In this document: piece by piece, positions 22,643 through 32,888 of the stretch | Layout of the letters: each line of letters opens with the position of its first letter | Position numbering within the stretch: the first letter of the stretch is position 1 | Made by a program: the position numbers and the translations under genes | Notes under the pieces: model-generated | Told to the model about the DNA's origin: nothing | What the model saw: the letters and a program-made list of their open reading frames with translations, nothing else | Database searches by the model: none | NCBI GenBank assembly: GCA_021399445.1 | Contig: JAJTUQ010000004.1 | Location: 868,001-932,000, forward strand | Direction: 5' to 3' | DNA from: Xylogone sp. PMI_703 | Taxonomy: Eukaryota; Ascomycota; Leotiomycetes | DNA: 64,000 bases

Positions 22643-23859
22643 ATGTGCGATAAGAACCCGATCCAAGTGCCAGACGGCAAAACTGCGAAAGTGTTCGTCA
22701 TCGACACGGGAGCGAGGATTGGACGACTTCCAGCAGATTTCCTCGTCAAGCCTCGGGTCCCAGGATTTGACTATTTCCCTGATATGCCTTCCTGGGTGTT
22801 TCTTGTTGAAAATAGCTCTGGCCGAAGAGCGCTCTTTGATCTTGGCATCCCAAAGGATTGGGCGGACTTACCACCAGTGGTTAGTGACACACTCAAGACC
22901 CGAGGATGGGTCATTACAGCAGATAAAGATATAGACGAAGTTCTAACAGCCAATGGGGTGTCGCTCGACACCATTGAAAGTGTTGTCTGGAGGTATATTA
23001 CTCTAGCGTCTAGACAAGGCTATAGTCTGAACCAGACTGATTAAGTTTTCTACAGTCACTGGCACTGGGATCATATTGGCAACATGTCATCATTTCCGTC
23101 AAGCACAGAGCTCATTGTTGGCCCTGGATTTAAGGATGCTTTTTCACCGGGTTATCCGAGCAAGCAAGACAGTTCAATACATGAAAGAGATCTCAGGTGA
23201 GCCACAGATAATTTGCCGTAGTATACTAGTAGATTTCTTCTATAAACACCTCTCTACTACAATGTGTGCTGATTTCTGCTTGACCTAGTGGGAGAACTGT
23301 ACGAGAACTGAACTTCCATGGTGATCAGGCCATAGAAATTGGCGGTTTTCCGGCCATCGATTTGTTTGGAGATGGATCCTTCTATATTTTAGATACACCA
23401 GGTCATGCTGTGGGTCATATAAGTGGACTGGCACGAACAGACGCAGATAACCCTGACTCCTTCCTGCTATTTGGAGGCGATTCCTGCCACCACTCAGGAG
23501 AACTGAGGCCGTCTCCGTGTCTTCCCTTACCAGCAGAGGTCCAAATTGAAGGTAAGGATAAGTCCACGCTTTGCCTCACATCAGGTCCTTTCGAGACACT
23601 GCAAAAGGTTCGAGGACGTTCTGCTACAGACACCATATTCGATCCATCCATGGGTCTATCAATAGAGGAGGCAATCAAGACACTCCAAAAGACACAGCCT
23701 TTTGACGCGAAGAGTAATTTTTTCTTTCTTTCTGCACACGATGATGCGCTCTGTGGTGTTATTGACTTGTTTCCTAAAGAAGCCAACCGATGGAAGCGGA
23801 AGGGTTGGCGAGAGGCTGTGCAGTGGACATTTCTCCGTGACTTTCCTCTAAATAGCTAG
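22643..23859 (+). CDS. Metallo-beta-lactamase-fold hydrolase (lactonase-like)
   Basis: Exons 22643-22992, 23056-23196 and 23289-23859 give 353 aa. The first splice creates the metal-binding signature SHWHWDHIGN (HxHxDH). Later ligands are the His in TPGHAVGH and probably the Asp in GGDSCHH. SAHDDAL near the C-terminus fits the last His position. The architecture resembles fungal lactonase-like proteins that hydrolyse lactones or thioesters with two metal ions. It follows the Baeyer-Villiger-type monooxygenase on the same strand (462-bp gap), so a shared pathway is plausible. The true substrate is unknown. Confidence 0.88.
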
Positions 23860-24829
23860 AAGCCACCTCCATTACAAATATGATATTAAGCATGGCTTGT
23901 AAATTGAAATGCTTGCTTTCTGTGGTTTGCACTAATGTTCACTTCGCATTGTCTACGAACGAAGCTGCCCGCCTATCAATGCGATCTCGTCGCTTTGCCC
24001 ATATAAGAACAGCCCGGTACAATCTAAGATGATGACGAGTACAGATACCTATTCATCAAAGCCTTATGTCGTGACATGTATATCTCCATCCCAAGGCGCT
24101 CGGGGCTCTCTTCCATCTGTTATGAACAGCAGTGAGGTTACTAACAAAGCCTTATCTCGTCATGTTCCGCGGCCTAAAGGCTTGAATCATATATTTTCAA
24201 CGTAACCAAGATAAGTGGCTAGCGTTCTTCGCAAGACCGGATAGCCGTGGTTCATGTGGCAGGCCAGACCTACACTGCCACAGGCAGACGGCCTCAACGG
24301 GCCATGACGGAGGTCGGCGCCTAAACTTCCGCCACGAACTGAGCCTTCGTCGAAGCATTTTCGCAAGCCTGTTGGATCATTGTCAATGAAGGCATATGAA
24401 ATTTGGTCGAGTGAAGGCCCGTATATGTTGGTTGTTTTATGGGTAATGCTCAGCACTGGCCGGACACTGAAGAGAGTGACCGCTAACCCAACGTGAGGCT
24501 CTGAGATCAAGCAGAGCATAGCATATTCCCAATTCCATCCTTACTCAAGTATAAGAATCTATCTAGTCTCCATCATCTGAGAAAACAACCTAATATCTGG
24601 CCGAGCAACCGACACGCTTAGCACCGTTAGTAGGGTTTAAGATTTTGTGGATATTCAATAATATACGGATTACTGAACGAGGCCTGGCATTTTCTACAGA
24701 ACGTCACCAACGCATCCTCGAACCTCCACTTAATCGAATATAAACAGGTAAGAATGGCTGCACTATCGAAGAGTAATGCTAACTGGAAAGTAAGGTCATT
24801 ACTATTTCATTAGTCTCATTGTCGTTACT
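23860..24829. other. Intergenic with one weak minus-strand open frame
   Basis: A 110-codon minus-strand frame at 24519-24187 reads as protein-like in part (IDNDPTGLRKCFDEG is reminiscent of regions before ankyrin repeats in fungal proteins), but no splice partner or repeat was found. It may be a relic. Nothing else seen. Confidence 0.25.
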
Positions 24830-25987
24830 ATGGCGCAAGCTGTGGTATGGTGGAGCAAGGCTTTACAATTAGCTGTATATGGTAACTGGTTCTTCGACAG
24901 GACCAAAGAAATTCCTATGTTCCGAAAGATGTATAGTAAAGTCGGTCTCACAGAGCCACCGGTCGAGGGGCCAGGGTTGAACTTCACAAACAATTACTTT
25001 GATACTAGCAACACGACAACCACGAACAACACGACAACCATGAACAACGAGTTTAACCAGACGAACATTGTTTCCACTTTTATTAACGACCCGGGAAAAG
25101 TTGAAAAAGCACTTTCAATTATTGAGATGCTTAATGGCACTGCACCGGCAGTAGGCGCTTATGCAACCCTACTGTCTTGCGCCCTCCAATTCTTCCACGG
25201 CCGGGAAGCCATTGCAGAACTTCGAAAAATGAATGAGCACCTCGGCCGTAGCGCCGACGCAGCATGGGGCAGATTCAGCTTTGGCGACGAGTTTCCTCAG
25301 CACGTATACGAATTTGTGTCTAACGAAATGAAGAAATCCCGACAGGGAAATCCTCCAAAAGAGAAAGGGGCTATCGCAGAATGCTTTTTTGTGTTCAATA
25401 AAGGAAACCAATGGTGGGCAAAATTTGAGAGCCTCTGTGCGAAAGATCCCTTGCCAGATGGGTTTTTTGGAAGCTTTACGGACCTGGATATATTGATCGC
25501 ATTAATTCGGGATGTCCTCCGTCCGGCGATGGGCCCGGAGATGATATTTACAATCCTTATGCCGGTGCAATCTAATACACTATCGGCTCAACCCGTAATG
25601 CTCCCACGCGGCATCGGCCCTGTGCACTTCAAGGGTGAGCTCCAAGAGAGTGGAGAGCCTTGTGTGTATATGAATTTCTGCCGACTAGAGAACGACACAG
25701 TCCTTGATGGTATCGGAAATTTTCCTACAGAAAATCAAGAACTCTGGCGATTTATTGCTTTGCAGGCTACCTTCTGGGGAACTGGCGTTCCTTATGCGCT
25801 TGCCTGTATAGCGCTTAGTGGTATCCCAGTCATTGGGGTACCTTTATGTATGATCAGCTGGATGGGAGGTGGGGCCCTCATCATTTTTCCTACTGTAAAT
25901 TCTGTTAACAAAGCTGAATGTTGGAAGATCAAAGTACGTGTCTTAGGGAGTACGGAAGTGCATACTTACGAGGCAGGAGAGCTTTGA
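24830..25987 (+). CDS. Unrecognised 385-aa protein with hydrophobic C-terminal region
   Basis: A single open frame of 385 residues, long for chance in this base composition. A hydrophobic N-terminal stretch (residues 4-22) is followed by a low-complexity Asn/Thr segment (about residues 50-75, a run of NTTT-like units). Then comes a helical middle part with FINDPGKVEKALSIIEML and LLSCALQFFHGREAIAELR. The end is hydrophobic: VPYALACIALSGIPVIGVPL followed by MGGGALIIF, enough for one or two membrane segments. I do not recognise a family. The N/T segment would offer several N-glycosylation sequons if it were in the secretory pathway. Neighbours are a lactonase-like hydrolase and a cupin. Confidence 0.7.
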   Translation: MAQAVVWWSKALQLAVYGNWFFDRTKEIPMFRKMYSKVGLTEPPVEGPGLNFTNNYFDTSNTTTTNNTTTMNNEFNQTNIVSTFINDPGKVEKALSIIEMLNGTAPAVGAYATLLSCALQFFHGREAIAELRKMNEHLGRSADAAWGRFSFGDEFPQHVYEFVSNEMKKSRQGNPPKEKGAIAECFFVFNKGNQWWAKFESLCAKDPLPDGFFGSFTDLDILIALIRDVLRPAMGPEMIFTILMPVQSNTLSAQPVMLPRGIGPVHFKGELQESGEPCVYMNFCRLENDTVLDGIGNFPTENQELWRFIALQATFWGTGVPYALACIALSGIPVIGVPLCMISWMGGGALIIFPTVNSVNKAECWKIKVRVLGSTEVHTYEAGEL

Positions 25988-26572
25988 GTGCCTTTGCTAG
26001 AATTTGCTTTTATATTTCAATTATTATAGCTCCAGAGAGATATAAATACGTCACGCTAAAGCCATACACCACTCACACATATCCCCCAAGCGAAATTAGT
26101 ATTGAACCACTTCCTCCTTCGGCGTCGACTTTCTCTCTTTGGTTTTATATTTAAATTATACATCAATGTTATGACCCAGGTTATTTTCCCATAGTATTCT
26201 GATAGATCACGAAACTTAGTCTGTGGACAATAGTCACATGCCCTAACTCGGACTGTACTCATATTATCGACTTTTCTGGCCCGAGAGGTATATATCAGAA
26301 AGCCTTGGACGATGTTCGACCAAATCGAGATAGAGTGTTAGCAAGCAGTACTAAGTTGGCTGGACTTAACATTTCCCCACACTCCATTGTGTACTCGGCG
26401 GGTTGGAGTAAGGCGTGATCGCTGACCTAAACGGACATCCATGCTCCTACCTGCCGGACACTGAGTATCCGTACATAAATGAGCTTAGTATACATTTCGG
26501 TGGGGATAATCACATTCGCCATTAGTATATTGGGATTTTTATACCAGACACATCTATAATCACATCTTCGCC
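25988..26572. other. Intergenic
   Basis: Nothing recognised. Confidence 0.3.
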
Positions 26573-26971
26573 ATGAAGTTAATCCGCAAATATTATACCA
26601 ATGGCACCGTTAATATCTCTGGGAAGGAGAGGGGAACTTTCACAGGAGAGGTGCTCATTGACAGCCTACATGCAGACACCGAAATATCTCTAGTCAATGT
26701 CAATTTTGCACCTTGCTCCCGCACATACTGGCATACGCACCAGAACGGTCAGCTAATTCGAGTTATTGCGGGCTCTGGCTGGATTTGCGACAAGGGTGAT
26801 AAGCCCCAGAGAATCAGCGATGGTGATATTGTATGGTGTCCCCCGGGGACGACGCACTGGCATGGTGCCGATGATGGAAGCTACATGGTTCATCAGGCGA
26901 CATCGTATGGAAAGACTAGCTGGCATGAAGAGGTGTCGGATGGGGAGTACAAGGCAAAAGCATCAAGCTAG
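26573..26971 (+). CDS. Small single-domain cupin
   Basis: An intronless 132-aa protein. Cupin motif 1 is YWHTHQNGQLIRVIAGSGW (two metal-binding His, with Gln where Glu is usual) and motif 2 is DGDIVWCPPGTTHWHG. The start MKLIRKY and the FTGEVLIDSL strand match small bacterial and fungal cupins of the carboxymuconolactone-decarboxylase-associated or quercetinase-like kind, which bind a divalent metal. Reaction unknown. It lies between the lactonase/BVMO pair and an SDR on the same strand. Confidence 0.9.
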   Translation: MKLIRKYYTNGTVNISGKERGTFTGEVLIDSLHADTEISLVNVNFAPCSRTYWHTHQNGQLIRVIAGSGWICDKGDKPQRISDGDIVWCPPGTTHWHGADDGSYMVHQATSYGKTSWHEEVSDGEYKAKASS

Positions 26972-27463
26972 AGGGGTAAGATATTTGAAGATTATATTGT
27001 ACCTGGGATTAGCAAATATGTAGCAGATGGTGGTTTTCTCTTTTGGGAAATCGCATAGAACCCTTAATCGAGCCAATATCGCTATTCCAACTATTGTTTT
27101 GCGATATATCCTCGTAATTTCTCTCCAAATCATTCATTACGCTATCGGAAAACATTTTCCTCTTCTATATGCAAGTATTTGCGTATATCCTGCTAGCTAA
27201 TAATATGAAAACATCTGCCAAGTTGACGCTGTCCAACCATACAGGATTGCGTCGCATCCCATTTTCATTTATTGCCGAGTACCGATACATGCTGTTGGGA
27301 GAACCCTTATTGGGTAGCTCCTCTCCTCTCCGCACTACACTGTCATGTGTCCCGGAAATACGATGAGATTAATCACATATTAAAGGACGACTGAACTGCT
27401 CACATAAGAAAGCAGTGACATAAAAATACTCTAGTAACACTAAATAGTATTCAAGATAACACA
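26972..27463. other. Intergenic
   Basis: Nothing recognised. Confidence 0.3.
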
Positions 27464-28839
27464 ATGGTTATCGCTATCGTAACTGGTGCCTCCAGAGGAA
27501 TTGGTCGGGCTATTGCTTTGCAGCTTGCCGAGGATGGAATGGACGTAGCTGTATGGGTTTCTCTCAAAACTAATGCATATCTTTCCACTCACATCTGACT
27601 AGATTAACGATATACCGAATCAGACTGCGGGACTAGAAGCTGTAAAAGCAGAGATACAAAAACGAGGTAAGGCTTGTTATGAATCCTAATTGAGACAAGA
27701 ATACAAGTCTGTCTGCAAAGTCATAATATACTTAAATCTTGGCCAGGAAGAAAATCAGGCTGCTTTTACGCCGATGTCAGCGATGAAGCTCAGGTCCAGA
27801 GAATGATAGGAGATATCGTTTCACAGTTTGGAGAATTAAATGTAAGAGCTCACTCTTCTGTCAGAATAAATTATTCTAACGCTTCCAGGTTATGGTTGCA
27901 AACGCAGGAATCATCGTAGCCAAGACATTGCTAGAAGTCAGCGTTGAAGAGTGGGATAGAGTGCAAGCTGTGAGATTGCAATCCTCTCCGTCTAATAACA
28001 GCTTCCAATTGAAAGCTTAGATTAACGTCCGAGGGGTTATGATTTGTTATCGGGAGGCAGGTAAAGCAGAGATTACTTTGAACATTCCCGCAGTTACTAA
28101 CATCAAACTATCCAAGCTAAGCAGATGATCAAACAAGGAAAGGGTGGGAAGATAATAGGTGCTTGCTCAACTGCAGGTTTTAGATCCGTAAGGACCTCCT
28201 ATTACATTGTCACTTACTACAGATTCTGAATATGCTTAGACCGGAAATACCGTTGCGTACGCAACGAGCAAATGGGCTGTTCGAGGATTGACTCAGCAAG
28301 CTGCTGCAGAGTTTGCACCTTACGATATCAATGTATGTTAACCTCTTTGAGAGTCGATAGGATGCTAATCGAAAACAGGTCAATGGTTGGTTAAATGCAA
28401 AACAGAGTAACTACATGCAGGCTTACCACAGCAATTCCAGCCTATGCTCCAGGGCCAGTACCCACGCATGTAAGGAATCCTCCAGTGGTGGGCTTCTATT
28501 TCAATGCTAATGCATCTCAGATGTGGGAAGAAATTGATGCAAGTCTCGTAAAACGTCGCGGCTTGCAGCCTGGAGAAGCGATTCAGAAATCCGTTGAAAC
28601 GCGGTCGGTCCTAAAGCGTACTCAAGTATGTCGGGATCTTCAAAATATCGAGATGCATATAGACTCTAATCATCAGTAGGCTCCAGAAGATATTGCAAAC
28701 CTTGTCAGCTTCCTCGCTAGTCCCAAAGCTAGAAATATCACGGGACAAAGTGTCCTATGTGATGGAGGTAAGCCATTCATGAAACTTTCAGTTGTTCGCT
28801 CACTAGTTTATTTATCATTTAGGTATCAACTTCTCCTGA
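27464..28839 (+). CDS. Short-chain dehydrogenase/reductase, 12 exons including a 7-nt micro-exon
   Basis: Exons 27464-27550, 27603-27666, 27747-27841, 27889-27969, 28021-28060, 28117-28187, 28240-28332, 28379-28385, 28441-28469, 28521-28625, 28680-28767 and 28823-28839 sum to 777 nt (258 aa). The spliced protein has [12 protein letters not shown], the catalytic Ser in [24 protein letters not shown] and a C-terminal CDGGINFS. This is the acetoin/diacetyl reductase-like (sorbose reductase-like) group of classical SDRs. Exon 8 (GTCAATG) is required to encode V-N-A between the conserved YDIN and YAPGP. Acceptor choice at exon 11 (28680) avoids an in-frame TAG. It is unusually intron-dense for a fungal SDR. 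Confidence 0.88.
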
Positions 28840-30476
28840 ACTCGTAATGATGCTGAGAATCTATGGTCTAAGGACAAGGGTTGTGTCATCTCGGGGATCT
28901 CTATGCTCCTTACACATCATGCTATAATCATTAATATATGGTCTAAGCCTAACCTGCAATGCTAGTTTCTCGAAAATTTGTTTCAAACTTCTATGAGGAA
29001 AATGGATACGTCCTAGACTGTAAGCTAATGTGGCCAGAATATTATATAATATCCCCAGAACTATGTGGACTCATTTACGTATGGAGTTTAGGTATAAAAG
29101 TGCTCATTTTGCCAGGATAGCACACTGTGGCATGGCAAATTAGACAAGTAGCTAGCCAAATACTTAGATTAATCGGTGTGGTAACATGAAAGGGAACCGT
29201 ATAATCAATTATTTACTGCTGGTATGGGAAATGGGAGCCGAGTTCAATGTATGGCGGCTAGGTAAATTTGTTGGTTTAGCTACGATCTGACTAGAGTTAA
29301 GACTCTGATATGGAGTCATGAAACATCTAGACGTACGAACAACTTCACATCAAGACTGTTTTGTAGGGTTTCAGCATTATGACATTTGAAGTTTAACAGC
29401 CTTACTACTTCATAGCTGTATCTTGGTGTTGCTATAATACCGAGGAACAAAAACTAAAAACCAATGGTCAAAAGCCACTAAATACAATTAAGATTCAAGA
29501 ACAACTCAAGTACAGCTTAGGAATCATTTGACATACCTCTCCCACTTTTCAGGCTAATGGCTTCCAGGACTGTCAATTTAGGGCATTCAGCAGGGCTGAA
29601 TGCAGCCCGGCAGAGTTGGAGAATTGGAGACTTGTCGGCTGAGCGCATGGCCTTGGGAGGATACCCTCCGCACTGCAAACACTTAATAAGCTAGGTGTGT
29701 CTTACCCCCAAATCCAGATCAGGAACAAATCCTATGCACATTACCTCTCGGATCCAAATCAGGGAAGCCGAACACCTCGTTCCGCCCACTCTACCTATTA
29801 CCACCTCCTTCCCATCACTTTACCTATTACCGGACGGCTTTAAGGCGGCAATAAACCCTGGACTTCATCTTCTTCATGGTTATCTGCTCAAGTTATGTGA
29901 TTCAGTATTATAGACTGGGGTATTGGTATATTTTAATTTGTCAATATAGTTTTGGTCAGGGTTGAAGCGTCCGGCTACACTCCACTCTTCAGAGGCCATG
30001 TACGGAGCAGCAATGGCTATGAAGGCTGAGGTGATTGAATGAATATGGTATTATTGTATTGCTGTGATATCCCCAACCCTTAGCCTTGGACTTGTAATAA
30101 TTTTTACGAGTTCATCTCAAACATAAACCTAGGAAGAAAGATATGGGCATGCCACCAACCATACGGCTTTCTCTATCATCCTGGAGATCGAAAAGATACG
30201 TGGATATGGTGTCTATTCACCTACCAACATATGCAATCATCACCCCAGATAACCGCCCCTAGGTCTCCGCAATCCCCGCACCGACTTTTCTCATTCCCAT
30301 GGGGAAGACCGTTTCAACCCCCACCTATAAGCATATAGTATACTACCAGTTTATTAAACTGCTCAGGGTGTATCTATATAAGCTTTAAGTGCTCGCATAC
30401 TAAGCCCTATTTCATGCAGAATTGAAAATTACTGTCTCTGCCATAACTCAAAACCTATACATTTCATTCTCTAACT
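28840..30476. other. Intergenic
   Basis: About 1.6 kb. No supported gene; only short open frames without motifs. The last few hundred bases would be the promoter of the sugar transporter. Confidence 0.35.
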
Positions 30477-32422
30477 ATGGGAGAAGGAAACCGGTATAAC
30501 TATCTGATCGTCTTCTTCGTGGCCCTAGGCTCCTTCACCTATGGCTATAATAGTGCCATCATTGGCTCCGTCCTTGGCCTCCCCTCATTCTTCAACTACT
30601 TTAATATCGAACTCACTGGATCGAATGCTGGGTACGGTAATCGAATAACGGGAGGTATGTCAGAAAGCTTGCAAAAGGTCTTCTGTAACATTGCTAACTC
30701 GTTCAACAGCAACAAACGGACTCTTCTCTGGAGGTGGAATGATCGGCTGCATGCTCACTGCCTGGCTTGCTGACAAAGTTGGCAGAAGGATGAGTGTCCA
30801 GATAATTTGTGTCATCTGCATCATCTCGGCCATCATCCAAGGCGCTTCCGTGCATATTGCCATGTTCCTGGCTGGACGATTTCTAAATGGCGTTGGGTAC
30901 GTTTTCTGAATATTCGTAGCTGGTCAATCAGAGCTAACTCTGCCAAAGTGTCGGAATGATGGCGCCTATTGTACCAACATACCTGTCGGAAGTCGCACCC
31001 GCGAAGATTAGAGGCCGTATGGTCGCCTCTCATGGTATTTTGGCTATTTCTGGTTATGTAGGCTTGCTGATACCTATCCATTTTTCTATTTTCTTTATAC
31101 TTATGGGGCCTAGTCTGTAGCCTCCTGGACTGGCTACGGGTGTTTCTTCGAGAGCAATCCCGATATCCAATGGCGACTATGCCTTTCACTACAAGTAGTA
31201 GCTCCACTTCTCCTTGTTGCTGGATCACCCTGGCTACCTGAGTCCCCTCGATGGCTGATCCTCAAAGATCGGGATGAGGAAGGCTTCGCTGTCCTCCGCA
31301 AGCTACACCATCGGTCAACAGATCCGGATGAGATTTTGGCGCGTGAAGAGTTTCTCCAGATCCGGCAGCAGGTTGCACTAGATGCTACGCAGGATACCAG
31401 CATTACAGGGCTGTGGAAGCAACCGTCAATTCGTAAGCGCCTACTTCTAGGGCTGTTCGTTCAGTTCATTGCACAAAGTACGGGAGTTTTGGTGAGCTCT
31501 TTCGAAAAGAGGATAAGTTACGTTGGCTTGCTAAGAGAAAATAAACAGGTTATCAACAACTACCAAGTCATCCTGTACAATGGTCTTGGGTTGAATGGAT
31601 CGACTCCCCTGTTACTCTATGCTGTGTACAATACCTTAGCAGCATCCCTGAATGTTGTCAACAGTTTGATAATCGATCGTGTTGGACGTGTTAGACTTCT
31701 TACTATCGGCCTGGTAAGTACGGTAAAATCAATAACCATATCGTCAACGTACTGACATGAAAAAGACCGGCGATCTCGTCGCACTCACGCTCTTCACTGT
31801 CATGGTTGCTGAGTATAGTGGCACAACTAACAAAGTCGGAGAAGGCTTTGGTGTCTTCTTCCTTTTCTTGTTCGTTCTTTTCTATGCTAGCTGTATAGAT
31901 GCCTCCTCATAGTAAGTTGTCTTCCCTGCTATCCCCTCAGGATTCCCGGATAACCTCTCTAATATATCAATTACTAGCGTCTATGCATCTGAAATTTTTC
32001 CAACCTGGATGCGTGCCCAAGGCGTCGGCTTCTCCCTCCTCGGTCTCTTTGGCGGAACTCTAATCTACACCCAAGCAGCAACCACCGCCTTCGCATCTAT
32101 TGGGTGGAAATACTATCTGCGTAAATTAACGCCTCCACAATACCAAAAAGAAAGTTACCCAGTGCTAATGATGTCTCCAGTATTTATCGCTATTACCTTC
32201 CTCGGCTTGTTCATCCTCATCTTCTTCCTCCCCGAAACGAAAGGCCTTGCGCTCGAAGAGATCGGTGCCCTTTTTGGCGATGAGGTTGCTCTTGATCTAA
32301 GTCATTTGACGTTGGAGCAGCGACTGGCACTTGATAAGAAATTGCTAGATGAAGAGGTTGAGATGAAAGCGCTGGGTGGGGATAAGCAGAGCCCAGCTAC
32401 GCGAGTTAATGTTGAGGTGTAG
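30477..32422 (+). CDS. MFS sugar transporter, 8 exons
   Basis: Exons 30477-30654, 30710-30896, 30949-31057, 31114-31491, 31549-31713, 31766-31911, 31978-32120 and 32181-32422 give 515 aa. Sugar-porter motifs: YGYNSAIIG in helix 1, WLADKVGRRM (loop 2-3), AGRFLNGVGVGMM, WLPESPRWLI after helix 6, IDRVGRVRLL (loop 8-9) and FLPETKGLALEEIGALF at the C-terminus. The last intron (32121-32180) is 60 bp, a multiple of three and free of stops, so its retention would add 20 residues in the last loop. The plasma-membrane substrate is unknown. Confidence 0.92.
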
Positions 32423-32888
32423 GTTATGATTAAGTTTAAGAAATGCAGTTGTAAAATAGTATGGAAGAGTAGGATGTATGGTCATCAGTAGAATTGGACT
32501 CAGAGGTTGAAATGTAAAGTAAACAATAAAGACGCAATACGCTGGAGCACTATGTTCATCTTTTCCAAAACTCTTTAATTTCCTAAATTGTCCTTTTTTC
32601 CTTCAGTCCTCCTTTCCCCTTAAAACTCTAGTAAATATATTTTGCTATATCGTATACCAAATACATTGATTATATTTTATTATCTACTTTATTAGAATTA
32701 CTTCGGGGTATTAAGGCTCTCGAACGGCTGTCCCGACATCATGCATAGTGGCTTACCTCTCGAATCTCGACTGGGCGAGCAAAGTCACAACATTCATTGC
32801 GGCTGAACCCCTCTTTAAGGCTCCTACCCCCATCACATCTCTTTTTTGGGTTTGCTTCTTTGAATCATTTCAAGGTGGATATACCTGC
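32423..32888. other. Intergenic
   Basis: Nothing recognised. An in-frame upstream extension to 32748 exists, but the family-typical start is 32889. Confidence 0.3.

Noticed and set aside
24187..24519. 110-codon minus-strand frame, faintly like a pre-ankyrin segment
   Set aside because: No repeat or flanking exon found; mentioned only as a possible relic.
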